Assembly: GCA_001564275.1 (NCBI GenBank)
Contig: LKND01000020.1
Span: 1-37,792, forward strand
Length of the DNA stretch: 37,792 nucleotides
Source of the DNA: Natrialbaceae archaeon Tc-Br11_E2g14
GTDB taxonomy: Archaea > Halobacteriota > Halobacteria > Halobacteriales > Natrialbaceae
Reading direction: 5' to 3'
Below the pieces are notes generated by a model. The model saw only the letters and a list, made by a program, of their open reading frames with translations. It was not told the DNA's origin and made no database searches. Shown here in pieces: positions 1 through 8,416 of the stretch. Positions within the stretch are counted from its first letter, which is position 1; each line of letters starts with the position of its first letter. The translations under genes and the position numbers were made by a program.

Positions 1-2
1 CG

Positions 3-143
3 CTGACGGTCGCCCAATCAGCCAACGTTCCAGTGAACGTGTCGATACCATCGACCTCGAGCGTGGCCCTCGCGACCCCCCTCACGCTGGGATTCGCGTT
101 CGTCGTCCACAGGCGGTGGCGACGGGTGTACCTTGGGAGTTAA
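3..143 (+). CDS. C-terminal end of a possible membrane-anchored protein (partial)
   Basis: An open frame runs in from the left edge and stops with TAA at 141-143. The last 47 residues are polar and Ser/Pro/Val-rich, then turn into a moderately hydrophobic stretch (ALATPLTLGFAFVV) closed by a basic tail (HRRWRR). This is what a C-terminal membrane anchor with a cytoplasmic stop-transfer end looks like. It lies about 50 nt upstream of the signal peptidase on the same strand, so it could be part of the same surface-protein module. Only the tail is visible and another frame is also open here, so the call is tentative. Confidence 0.4.
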   Translation: MTVAQSANVPVNVSIPSTSSVALATPLTLGFAFVVHRRWRRVYLGS

Positions 144-195
144 GACCCTCGACCGGTGAGACTGAGGAGACTAATGGCATGACGTGGGTGGCAGG

Positions 196-1365
196 ATGAA
201 CGGCGTCGACCTCGCCAAACAGCTCCTGGTGGGATTCGTCGCCCTCGTCATCATCCTCCTGCTCGTCGGCCAGTTGCTCGGCCAGCCCGTCGGCCTCGGT
301 TACGTCGCCACGGGCAGCATGGAGCCGACGCTCGACGCCGGCGACGGCTTTATCGCGGTCCCGAGCCCCGTGGCTGGCGACCCCGAACCCGGCGACGTCG
401 TCGTCTTCGAGGCCCAGGAGCTCCACGACGGCGGCCTGACCACCCACCGGATCGTCGAGGAGACCGACGAGGGGTACATCACCCGCGGGGACGCCAATCC
501 GTTCACCGATCAGGACGGCGGGGAGCCACCGGTGAGCGACGCCCAGATCGTCGCCCACGCCTGGCAGGTCGAGGGCACCGTCGTCCGGATTCCCCACCTC
601 GGGACCGCCGTGATGAGCGTCCACAGCGCCGCCGCGGCGATCCTCGGCCTGGCGCTCGCACCCCTGGGTATCACGGCCGCCTTCGACGCCGAGGGGACGG
701 GAGCGCTGCTCGTCGCCGTCGGCGTCGGCCTCCTCGGGGTTGGGCTCCTGCTCGAGCGCGTCGGCGTCACCGAGCGATCGACCAGGCGGCGAACCAACCG
801 CGAGAACGTGATCGGCCTGTGGACCGCCGTCTCCGTCGTCGTCCTCCTGCTCGCGATCTTCGCGACCGCAGCCATGGTCATCCCGGCTGGCGGGACGGCC
901 TACGGCCTCGAGGTCACGAGCGAGGCGACCGACGACCCACAGATCGTCGAGCCGGGGGAGACCACGAGCCTCGAGCGGACGATCGACAATCGAGGCTACG
1001 TCCCGATCGTGACGGTCGTCGATTCGGCACACGGCGATACGACGGTGGAGCCCAGCGAGACGGTCGTGGGGGCCCGATCGACGACCGACGTGACCGTGTC
1101 GATGACGGCCCCGGAAGTCGAGGGCAGTTACACGCGGGAGGTGATGGAACACCGCTACCTGCTCGTCTTGCCACCGTCGGTGCTGGCCTGGTTGCACGGC
1201 ATCCACCCGTTCGTCGCGATCGGCGCGGTCAACGTCGTGATCGTCGGCGTCGCCGTCGGCCTCATTTTGGCTCTCTACGGTCGGGGCGATCTCCGGATTC
1301 GACGGGCAGGATCGAACGTGCCGCTGTCAACCCGACTCAAACGGCGGCTCGAGCGGTGGCTGTGA
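196..1365 (+). CDS. Archaeal signal peptidase I (S26, SipW-like) with extra C-terminal extracellular domain
   Basis: Membrane serine protease that removes signal peptides from secreted proteins. The N-terminal helix (residues about 10-30) precedes the catalytic motif TGSMEPTL with Ser41. GDVVVF follows at 66-71, then THRI with His84 and RGDAN with Asp99. A His in place of the bacterial Lys is the archaeal/eukaryotic S-H type. At 389 aa it is longer than a minimal archaeal enzyme. After the catalytic part come hydrophobic segments near 140-195 and 213-235, a beta-rich exposed domain (about 240-320), a last helix (about 335-355) and a basic tail. ATG at 196 was chosen; GTG at 184 in the same frame would add four residues. 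The gene precedes the DUF5305-like gene by 131 nt, suggesting a shared role in surface-protein export. Confidence 0.9.
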   Translation: MNGVDLAKQLLVGFVALVIILLLVGQLLGQPVGLGYVATGSMEPTLDAGDGFIAVPSPVAGDPEPGDVVVFEAQELHDGGLTTHRIVEETDEGYITRGDANPFTDQDGGEPPVSDAQIVAHAWQVEGTVVRIPHLGTAVMSVHSAAAAILGLALAPLGITAAFDAEGTGALLVAVGVGLLGVGLLLERVGVTERSTRRRTNRENVIGLWTAVSVVVLLLAIFATAAMVIPAGGTAYGLEVTSEATDDPQIVEPGETTSLERTIDNRGYVPIVTVVDSAHGDTTVEPSETVVGARSTTDVTVSMTAPEVEGSYTREVMEHRYLLVLPPSVLAWLHGIHPFVAIGAVNVVIVGVAVGLILALYGRGDLRIRRAGSNVPLSTRLKRRLERWL

Positions 1366-1496
1366 GCAACGACGAGCCACTATCGTTATACGTCTCGGCC
1401 GACGATACGTGACAACGACTGCGAACGTGGGTCGCGGAATCGGGGGGTTTCGCCGGCCCGTGGGGGACCTGGGAACGCAATGGAGGACTACCGACC

Positions 1497-2657
1497 GTGA
1501 CCAACACACCGCGTCTGGACCTACTGATCGCCCAACACGGCCGAACTATCGTCATCGCCCTGTGTGTCATCGCTGCACTCTCCGTGCTGGCCGCCGGGTG
1601 GGCCGTCGCGAATCCCGCGAGTACGACGACCACCGAGACGGTCGGGGAGGAAACCGTCGAAACCGAGGTCCAGACCAGCGCAACTGTCGTCGAGGACGGC
1701 CTGTGGGAGGAAGGCGAGGTCCTGCGGAACAACCCCGCCTACGTGACCGCGGCGACGCCTGAACTCGAGGTGATCCTGGTGACGGCAGCCGACGGTTCGG
1801 AGACCGAGGTCGAGAGCGAGGTCACCTTGCGTTACGAGGCGACCCGGGAGGGGGAGGTTTTCTGGTCTGACACGGAAGAGCTAGCGAGCGAGACCGACAC
1901 CGTCGGCGAGGACGCGACGAGTGTCGAGGCGACGGTCGACGTCAGGGAGGTCCGTGAACAGCGTGATGCCATCACCGAACAGCTCGAGGGGATCAGCGAG
2001 GTGGAGCTGCGATTGGAGATCGAAACGGCATACGAGACGGAGACCCACCAGGGGACCCTCGAGGCCGAGACCCCGTTCGTCATCACGGAGGGGAGCCACT
2101 ACCTCGAGGAACATCCATCCGCCTCCGAGAGCCACGCGGTGACCCAGACCGTCGAGGAGACGGAGCCGCCGAGTTCGACCGCGCTCGGTCTCTTGATCCT
2201 CCTCGCAGGCGGTGCCATCGCCGGGGCCGCATTTGTCCACTCGCGATCCGATATCGACGTCGAACATGCCCGCCAGGCGGTTCACGAGAACCGCTACGCC
2301 GAGTGGATCTCACACGGGTCGCTGCCGATGTGGATGGGCGAAGAGCACGTCTCCCTCGATACCCTCGAGGACGTGGTCGACGTGGCTATCGACACCAACG
2401 AGCGGGTGATTCACGATCGAACTCGAGGCCTGTTTGCGGTGGTGAGTGACAACGTGGTCTACTACTACAGCGACCGGGGGCTCTGGGAGGAGACGGCCTG
2501 GCCGGATTTCGACCTGCAGAAACGCCCACCTGATGCGGAGGTGCAGGATCCGCCCTCGGTCCCGGACAGGGTCGATTCCGAGGGGCCTGATACGGAGGAC
2601 CTCGAGGCCGTCGACACGGAGGACCTCGACGACGACGATGCCTGGCGAAACCTGTGA
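1497..2657 (+). CDS. DUF5305-like membrane-anchored surface protein
   Basis: 386 aa, GTG start preceded by a clear GGAGG ribosome-binding site at 1482-1486. An N-terminal helix (about 17-38, IALCVIAALSVLAAGWAV) leads into a beta-rich, Glu/Thr-rich extracellular region (about 40-225). A second helix at about 228-250 is followed by a cytoplasmic domain ending in a very acidic tail. The layout and the repeated EVE/ETE text match haloarchaeal DUF5305 proteins as I remember them. Function is unknown. Position directly after a signal peptidase is typical of the family and suggests a role in cell-surface or pilus-like protein assembly; that role is inference. Confidence 0.8.
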   Translation: MTNTPRLDLLIAQHGRTIVIALCVIAALSVLAAGWAVANPASTTTTETVGEETVETEVQTSATVVEDGLWEEGEVLRNNPAYVTAATPELEVILVTAADGSETEVESEVTLRYEATREGEVFWSDTEELASETDTVGEDATSVEATVDVREVREQRDAITEQLEGISEVELRLEIETAYETETHQGTLEAETPFVITEGSHYLEEHPSASESHAVTQTVEETEPPSSTALGLLILLAGGAIAGAAFVHSRSDIDVEHARQAVHENRYAEWISHGSLPMWMGEEHVSLDTLEDVVDVAIDTNERVIHDRTRGLFAVVSDNVVYYYSDRGLWEETAWPDFDLQKRPPDAEVQDPPSVPDRVDSEGPDTEDLEAVDTEDLDDDDAWRNL

Positions 2658-2849
2658 TCGCCGGGTCGGTGATCGGGTCCAGCAACGGTGAGCGGGGCGC
2701 AAGCGCTGCGCGCGAGCGGTGTGCGGGGTCGCTCGTGGGCTGCCCGGCCCGGGGCCGCCTCCTCGGACATATACTTTCCGGTGGGATGGGCTCGTAAACA
2801 CGCGTTCTCGGGCCGCTGTGGCCCGAATTCGGCGATTGTAAACAGAACC

Positions 2850-2856
2850 TTTATAA
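2850..2856 (+). promoter_or_regulatory. TATA box of the DUF1931-like gene
   Basis: TTTATAA, centred 29 nt before the ATG at 2882, in an AT-rich island within GC-rich sequence. The spacing puts the transcription start at or next to the start codon, so the mRNA is probably leaderless. It is one of the strongest core promoters in the window. Confidence 0.75.
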
Positions 2857-2881
2857 GAGGGAAACGGAAACGATTGATTGT

Positions 2882-3049
2882 ATGGCAGACCTGATCGTCA
2901 AAGCCGCCGTGAAGGAAGCACTCGATGACAAAAACGTCGCTTCGGACTTCTACGAAGCACTCGACGACGAAGTGTCCGAGCTGCTCGAGGACGCCGCCCG
3001 ACGTGCGGAAGCGAACGACCGAAAGACGGTCCAGCCTCGCGACCTGTAA
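2882..3049 (+). CDS. DUF1931-like small histone-fold protein
   Basis: A 55-aa acidic, all-helical protein (starts MADLIVKAAVKEAL, ends KTVQPRDL). I recall near-identical 55-aa proteins in many haloarchaea, annotated as DUF1931, a family related to the histone fold; the closing RKTVQPRDL resembles the end of the histone alpha2-L2 region. It could bind DNA or act as a small dimeric chromatin or transcription factor, but no function is shown here. It is expressed from its own leaderless promoter and is followed 17 nt later by a T-tract terminator, so it is monocistronic. Too short for a 60-residue ORF cut-off, but the TATA box, the conserved sequence and the terminator agree. Confidence 0.85.
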   Translation: MADLIVKAAVKEALDDKNVASDFYEALDDEVSELLEDAARRAEANDRKTVQPRDL

Positions 3050-3066
3050 GGACGCCCCGACCAGCA

Positions 3067-3072
3067 TTTTTT
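3067..3072 (+). terminator. T-tract terminator after the DUF1931-like gene
   Basis: Six T residues within 25 nt of the stop codon, in otherwise GC-rich sequence and without a strong hairpin. Oligo-T is the usual archaeal intrinsic termination signal. Confidence 0.55.
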
Positions 3073-3291
3073 GACGGCCTCGCCCCGCAGTGCCGACAGT
3101 TGGTCGACCAGGCCCCGGCCGTCACCCGCAAGCGATCGTCCTGGATGGGCCACCGACGCGGTGTGGCCCTCACATCTCGAGCTCTCATCGGTTTGGACCG
3201 AGCACCCGGACGCGTGTCGCGGGAAGGGAGGGCGCCAGCGTGCCGGTATCGGTGAGTACTCGTCACTCGAGGGTCGAGTACCGACGAATCG

Positions 3292-4671
3292 ATGGCAGCG
3301 GAGACACCCCGGGAGCAACTCGCCGGTCTGATTCGGTACGACGCGCTGGTGTTGACGGCGCTGATCTGGTTTCTCGCGAAGTTCCTCCGATACGCGTTTC
3401 CGCCGCTGTTCGAGCCGTTTCAATCGACCTACGGCGCGTCGAACGACGTCCTCGGGCTGGCGTTCACCACCTTCATGCTCGTCTACGCAGCCATGCAGTT
3501 CCCCTCGGGCGTTCTCGCCGACCGAGTCGGTTCGGTCACCGTGATCACGGGCGGGGTGGTCCTCGCCTCGAGTGCGTCCCTGGTCTTGCTGGTGGATTCA
3601 CCGTTCATCGTGTTGGTGGTCGTGATGGCGCTCATGGGGGCAGGAACGGGCGCACACAAGACCGTCGCGGTCAGATTGCTCGCCCGGGCCTATCCCGCTC
3701 GAACGGGACGCGCACTCGGCGTGTTGGACACGGTGGGCGCGTTCGGGGGCGTCGCTGCCCCCGCAGTCGTCGTCTTCGTCGCCGCCGTGAGTGTCGTTCC
3801 GTTCATCGACACGGGCTGGCGACAGCTGTTTTTTCTCGCCGGGCTCGTTGGCCTCGCCCTCGCCGTGGCGTTCGCGATACGCGTTCCCAAGCGTTTGCCA
3901 TCGGCCGCCGCGCCCATCTCGGCTCGGGCGACGACCGGTCAGCGCGACGAAGGGAGAACCAGCGAGGAACAGGACGACGGCGAAGACCAAGCTGAAGGCC
4001 CCGAACGGACCGACCCCCCCGAGAGAGACGAGCGTCCAGTCTCCGAGGATCGCCCATCTTCGAGTGAGGGTCTTGGGCAGTATCTCGCGCTCTTTCGGGA
4101 CCGACGGTTCAGTGGGTTCGTCCTCGCGACGATCTGTTTTTCCTTCACCTACAACGGACTGGTCGCGTTCGCTCCGCTCTATCTCATCGAGGAGGCGGGA
4201 CTGGCGACGACCACGGCGAGTCTCCTCTACAGTGCACTCTTTGCAGTCAGCCTGGTGCAACTGGTCACCGGCGAGGTCAGCGACCACGTGGGAACCCTCC
4301 CGGTGATCGTCGCGGCCCTCGCCATTGCCGCCGGGGCGATGATCGCGTTCGTATCGCTCACGGGGACCGGTTCGGCCGTCGCCCTTGGTGGGAGTCTCAT
4401 CCTCGTCGGGGTCGGTGCCCACGGGTTCAGGCCCGTTCGGGGTGCCTACCTGATGGAGACGCTGCCGTCGTCGATCGCCGGCGGGAGCCTCGGCGTCGTC
4501 AGGACGCTCCTGATGGGGGCCGGCGCGGTGGCACCGGCAGTCGTCGGCGTCCTCTCGACCCGGGTCGGGTTTCGCCCCGCGTTCTGGTTGCTCGCGGCCT
4601 CGATGACGGTGGCCACCCTGGCCTGTGCGCTCTTGCTCGTCACCGAGTCCCGATCGTTTCGGGTGGAGTGA
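3292..4671 (+). CDS. MFS transporter
   Basis: 459 aa, about 12 predicted membrane helices in two halves. After helix 2 the major-facilitator loop reads GVLADRVGS, the usual G-x-x-x-D-R-x-G motif A (about residues 64-72). The second half carries a related loop, GEVSDHVGT. The two halves are joined by an unusually long, very hydrophilic Glu/Asp/Arg-rich loop (about residues 210-262), in place of the common short cytoplasmic linker. The substrate cannot be told from sequence. The gene stands alone, with about 240 nt before it and 180 nt after it, on the same strand as its neighbours. ATG 3292 is the only good start. Confidence 0.88.
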   Translation: MAAETPREQLAGLIRYDALVLTALIWFLAKFLRYAFPPLFEPFQSTYGASNDVLGLAFTTFMLVYAAMQFPSGVLADRVGSVTVITGGVVLASSASLVLLVDSPFIVLVVVMALMGAGTGAHKTVAVRLLARAYPARTGRALGVLDTVGAFGGVAAPAVVVFVAAVSVVPFIDTGWRQLFFLAGLVGLALAVAFAIRVPKRLPSAAAPISARATTGQRDEGRTSEEQDDGEDQAEGPERTDPPERDERPVSEDRPSSSEGLGQYLALFRDRRFSGFVLATICFSFTYNGLVAFAPLYLIEEAGLATTTASLLYSALFAVSLVQLVTGEVSDHVGTLPVIVAALAIAAGAMIAFVSLTGTGSAVALGGSLILVGVGAHGFRPVRGAYLMETLPSSIAGGSLGVVRTLLMGAGAVAPAVVGVLSTRVGFRPAFWLLAASMTVATLACALLLVTESRSFRVE

Positions 4672-4854
4672 GCTTCCCCACGGTATCGACACTCGGCTGC
4701 ACAGGACTCCAGCAGTTCCAATCCTGCGGGTTGTTGCCGTCTCGTACCGGTGTTTGCAGAGCCAAAGCGGGCACGCACCGGTCACACGGTACAGGGAGGT
4801 CGTATCCACCCTCTCTTGCCACGCGTTTTTCCCCGATGGACACGTAGCTGGGAC

Positions 4855-5523
4855 ATGGCCACGATCGCCGCCTACCACCTCCCGCTCTCGGGGTTCGCCC
4901 TGGGGGTTGCCATCGAGGCCGATCCCGCAATCCGTATCGAACTCGAGCGTGTCGTGCCAACTGCCGAGGGGGTCTTGCCGTTCTTCTGGGTCTGGGAGTG
5001 CGAGGACTTCGATCGATTCGAACGCCAGGTTCGCCAGGCGGGGGCGATCAGATCCCTGACCGCCCTGTCGGAAACCGGCGATGGGCGGCTCTATCGGGCC
5101 CACTGGAACGACGAGGTCGAAGGCTTCATCGACGGGATGACGAGGCTGGGGGGCACCCTGCTCAACGGCCGTGGCTCGCGTGATGGGTGGCGGTTCGAAC
5201 TGCGCTTTCCCGAACGCGAACTGGTTCGGACCTTCCTCGAGTCCTGCGCCGACGCCGGCGTCGAGGCCCGGCTCGTACGATTGTACACCAAACAGGAAAT
5301 ATCCGCACGCGATCGATACTCACTGACGGAAGAACAGCACGAAACGATCCAGTTGGCCTACGAGCACGGCTACTTCGACGAACCCCGTGGGGTGACCCAG
5401 TCAGATCTCGCGGCCTCCTTCGACATCAGTCAGCGTGCCGTCTCCCGGCGACTTCGTCGCGGGCTGGGTCGGCTGGTGCGAGAAACGCTCGTGGTAAACG
5501 GCGAGGACCCCCTCGAGGATTGA
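4855..5523 (+). CDS. HTH_10 (Bat-type) transcriptional regulator
   Basis: 222 aa. The N-terminal two-thirds is a mixed alpha/beta sensor-like domain of the bacterioopsin-activator type, without PAS or GAF motifs I can recognise. The C-terminal 65 residues carry the HTH_10 signature: LTEEQHETIQLAYEHGYFDEPR, broken here as LTEEQHETIQLA then YEHGYFDEPR, followed by the recognition region DLAASFDISQRAVSRRLRRG. This domain class is abundant in Halobacteria and regulates transcription. ATG 4855 was chosen; an upstream in-frame start at 4750 would add 35 non-conserved residues. Target genes are unknown. The HalOD1 gene downstream on the same strand may be functionally linked but is about 300 nt away. 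Confidence 0.87.
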   Translation: MATIAAYHLPLSGFALGVAIEADPAIRIELERVVPTAEGVLPFFWVWECEDFDRFERQVRQAGAIRSLTALSETGDGRLYRAHWNDEVEGFIDGMTRLGGTLLNGRGSRDGWRFELRFPERELVRTFLESCADAGVEARLVRLYTKQEISARDRYSLTEEQHETIQLAYEHGYFDEPRGVTQSDLAASFDISQRAVSRRLRRGLGRLVRETLVVNGEDPLED

Positions 5524-5831
5524 CGGCGGTTGCTACCACTTTCGCGGCGACGGGTGAGAGCTGACGGACGACCGGTGGAAGCTGACCAGAACCGTTTCAC
5601 CTGAGCCCCTGATATGAACGCGTTCTACATAGAGGGGGAATCATCACTTGGGCAGCCCTCTTTGTGGAGGGTGCGTATGCATCGCATCACCACCACCGAT
5701 ACGTCTGTCTCACCGATCATCACGCACGCCCAGGCGTGCGGCGGGTTCACGTCGACCGCCACAGTGCAGTCCCATCGGACCGCCGAGCGGTCCCCGATAT
5801 CCGACCCCGCTCCGGCAGCCGAGGTCGCCGT
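5524..5831 (+). other. Intergenic region, 308 nt, no supported gene
   Basis: Holds a 73-codon open frame (5614-5835) overlapping the next gene by ATGA, but its product has no recognisable family and poor haloarchaeal character. A short stem can form between CCCTCT and GGAGGG around 5658-5674. Nothing else is supported. Confidence 0.4.
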
Positions 5832-6158
5832 ATGACGCTCTCAGGGGACGATCTCGACGTCGGAGTCAGCACATCGGTGCGGGCCGCGGGGGAGACCAGC
5901 ACGATCGATCTGCTCGCGGACGAATACGCCTCTCCATCGGCGGCCGTCATCGACGCGGTTGCGACACTCACGGAGCGCTCTCCCATCGACATCGAACCGC
6001 TTTTCGAGGCCGTCGACCCGGACGCCCTCGACGCGCTCTTCGGGACCACCCTCGAGGGAACGCGGTCCGGCACCGTCGACTTCGAGTTTGCCGGATGCGC
6101 CGTGTCTGTCGAGGGCACACGGCGCGTCACGGTCGAGTCACTCGAACGCGCTGAGTAG
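5832..6158 (+). CDS. HalOD1 output-domain protein
   Basis: 108 aa. The core (about residues 35-105) has the HalOD1 pattern: a helix with VIDAVATLTERSP, then IEPLFEAVDPDALDALF, then a short beta hairpin. HalOD1 is a haloarchaeal domain found alone or behind receiver domains and is presumed to be a signalling output. No receiver domain is attached here. ATG 5832 matches the usual short form; an upstream extension in the same frame is His/Arg-rich and unlike the family. A second HalOD1 protein lies near 35.1-35.5 kb. Partner and signal are unknown. Confidence 0.8.
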   Translation: MTLSGDDLDVGVSTSVRAAGETSTIDLLADEYASPSAAVIDAVATLTERSPIDIEPLFEAVDPDALDALFGTTLEGTRSGTVDFEFAGCAVSVEGTRRVTVESLERAE

Positions 6159-6306
6159 GGACGGTCGCGCCAGTCACGGACGTCGACGGCAACGAACACT
6201 CGACATCGGCGGTGACTCGAGTCCGGGGATTACTCGAGTACAGGGGAGACTCGAGGCCAGGACATTGGGGACCAGACCTTTCGTGCTCCTCGCCGAACGA
6301 TGGCGC

Positions 6307-7779
6307 ATGTCGCCCTCGCCAGCGAACGTGCTCTTCGTCCTGACCGATCAGGAACGCTACGACTGCACCGCCCCGAACGGGCCGGACGTCGAGACGCCGA
6401 CTTTCGACCGACTCTCGAGTGAGGGGACCCGCTTTTCGCAGGCGTTCACGCCGATCAGCATCTGCACCAGCGCCAGGGCCTCCCTGCTGACGGGGCTGTT
6501 TCCCCACGCCCACGGGATGGTGAACAACTCCCACGAGGCGGACGCGATCCGACCGAACCTACCCAGCGACCTGCCGACGTTCTCCGAGCGATTGGACGAG
6601 GGGGGATACACCCTGACCTACACCGGCAAGTGGCACGTCGGCCGCGATCAGACACCGGCGGATTTCGGGTTCGACTACCGCGGCGGGAGCGACGTCCACC
6701 ACGACGACATCGACGACGCCTTTCGGCGCTATCGGACCGACCGCGGAACCCCCATCGATGCCGTCGAGTTGACCGACGAAATCTACACCCACGGTGGTCC
6801 GGAGGACGGGACGCTCGTGGCTGCGAGGACACCCATCGACGTCGAGGACACGCGAGCGTACTTCCTGGCCGAACGAACGATCGAGGCCCTCGAGGGGCAT
6901 GCGGACGGGGACGATGCCAGCGAGGGTGCCGGTGACGACGCGAGTCACTTCTTCCACCGGGCTGACTTCTACGGCCCGCACCACCCCTACGTCGTCCCCG
7001 AACCGTACGCCTCGATGTACGACCCCGACGACATCGACCCCTGGGACAGTTACGCCGAGACGTTCGCTGGCAAACCCGCCGCCCACGAGCGGTTTCTTCA
7101 CTACCGCGGCGTCGACCACTTCGAGTGGGACATCTGGGCCGAGGCGGTTGCCAAGTACTTCGGCTTCGTCACCCTCATCGACCACCAGGTGGGCCGGATC
7201 CTCGAGGCGCTCGAGGAGTTCGAACTGGCCGACTCGACGGTGGTCGTCCACGCTGCTGACCACGGCGATTTCACCGGCTCCCATCGCCAGTTCAACAAGG
7301 GCCCGTTGATGTACGACGAGACCTACCGGGTTCCGCTCCAGATCCGGTGGCCAGGGGTCACCGATTCCGGGACGACCTGTGACCAGCCGGTCCACCTCCA
7401 CGACCTCGCGGCGACGTTCCTCGACGTGGCCGGCCTCGAGCCACCGTCGACGTTCCAGGCCCGTAGCCTCGTGCCGTTGCTCGAGGGTGACGAGGAGACA
7501 CGCAGCGAGTGGCCAGACGCCGTCTTCGCGCAGTATCACGGCGAGGAGTTCGGGCTCTACACCCAGCGGATGGTTCGCACCCGTGAGTACAAGTACGTCT
7601 ACAACGGCCCCGACCGCGACGAGCTGTACGACCTCGCGGACGACCCAGCGGAACTGCACAACCGGTGTGATCATCCCGCCTACACCGACGTGAAAGAGCG
7701 GATGCAGGCGAGATTGCTCGAGTGGATGGACCGCACCGACGACCCCAATCGCAAGTGGGTGCCACACGCACTCGGGTGA
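6307..7779 (+). CDS. Sulfatase-family hydrolase (alkaline phosphatase superfamily)
   Basis: 490 aa, the usual sulfatase length. The N-terminal metal site reads LTDQER (Asp14, Gln15). The active-site motif is CTSARASLLTG with Cys53, the residue that would become formylglycine. A typical sulfatase has C-x-P-x-R or C-x-A-x-R; here the third position is Ser. Further motifs are GKWHVG (about 106-111), HAADHGDFTGSH (about 315-326, metal ligands) and the C-terminal YNGPDRDELYDLADDP, usual for the family. There is no signal peptide, so it is probably cytoplasmic. The substrate is unknown; a phosphonate or choline-sulfate type hydrolase is possible. ATG 6307 was chosen because upstream sequence is Arg/Ser-rich and not family-like. 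No formylglycine-generating enzyme is in the window. Confidence 0.87.
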   Translation: MSPSPANVLFVLTDQERYDCTAPNGPDVETPTFDRLSSEGTRFSQAFTPISICTSARASLLTGLFPHAHGMVNNSHEADAIRPNLPSDLPTFSERLDEGGYTLTYTGKWHVGRDQTPADFGFDYRGGSDVHHDDIDDAFRRYRTDRGTPIDAVELTDEIYTHGGPEDGTLVAARTPIDVEDTRAYFLAERTIEALEGHADGDDASEGAGDDASHFFHRADFYGPHHPYVVPEPYASMYDPDDIDPWDSYAETFAGKPAAHERFLHYRGVDHFEWDIWAEAVAKYFGFVTLIDHQVGRILEALEEFELADSTVVVHAADHGDFTGSHRQFNKGPLMYDETYRVPLQIRWPGVTDSGTTCDQPVHLHDLAATFLDVAGLEPPSTFQARSLVPLLEGDEETRSEWPDAVFAQYHGEEFGLYTQRMVRTREYKYVYNGPDRDELYDLADDPAELHNRCDHPAYTDVKERMQARLLEWMDRTDDPNRKWVPHALG

Positions 7780-7806
7780 GCGGTGGGGCGGGGGGCAGGT
7801 GGACAG

Positions 7807-8226
7807 TCAGTAGCGACCGATCTCGTCACCGAACTCGTCGTTGATGAGCGCCCCGAGGATCCCGCCCGCAATGGTCGCGGCCAGTGCGTAGATGACAATG
7901 AACACCAGCGCGAGCGCGAGCAGACCGCCGCCGAACAGGGGGAGTTCCGGCCCGGCCGCCCCGAGAAAACCAAGTCCGACGACCACCCAGAACGCCAGAA
8001 ACAGGAACAGTCCGCCGACCGCTGCGTAGATCACGCCGGCAATTGCCCCCGCTCGCAACCCATTCTCGAGTCCCGGCCCCTCGAGGTAGCCCGCAACGGC
8101 CCCGCCGAGCACGGTCGAAAAGGGGACAAAGGACAGGAAGATCGCCACGAGTGCGCCGATCAACCCATTGAGGAGGGTGGATCGGTCGCCGGTGTCTCGG
8201 CTATCCGTCGACGCTGTCGCATCCAT
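7807..8226 (-). CDS. DUF5518-like membrane protein
   Basis: 139 aa with a short polar N-terminus and three to four hydrophobic segments (about 18-45, 56-82, 88-125). The text FSTVLGGAVAGYLEG followed by GLRAGAIAG is what I remember of DUF5518, a widespread haloarchaeal membrane family of unknown function. It is convergent with the sulfatase gene (27 nt between stops). Confidence 0.8.
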   Translation of the reverse strand: MDATASTDSRDTGDRSTLLNGLIGALVAIFLSFVPFSTVLGGAVAGYLEGPGLENGLRAGAIAGVIYAAVGGLFLFLAFWVVVGLGFLGAAGPELPLFGGGLLALALVFIVIYALAATIAGGILGALINDEFGDEIGRY

Positions 8227-8416
8227 GGGCGAACGTCACAGTGGAGTTACATAACGCTAGCGGTCACCGTGGAGAGCTCGGAGCTAACTCGAGAGTGGCG
8301 ACAGGACGACGGTCGAGGGGGACGGAAAAACGCGGTTTCGAGCGGGCTGAGAAACGGGGTACCGAGTGCCCGCCATGGAGCCAGCGTTCGACGGGACGTG
8401 ACGACAGCGATCCCCC

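Noticed and set aside
82-1206. 374-codon frame opposite the signal peptidase
   Set aside because: Long antisense frames are expected opposite GC-rich genes; the product is Asp/Arg/Gly-rich without domains.
5190-5215. GGTTCGAA text as a tRNA T-arm
   Set aside because: It lies inside the Bat-type regulator gene and no cloverleaf can be built around it.
5614-5835. 73-codon frame overlapping the HalOD1 gene by ATGA
   Set aside because: The overlap looks like coupling, but the product (His/Thr/Ser-rich, no family) and codon use are poor and no promoter is seen.
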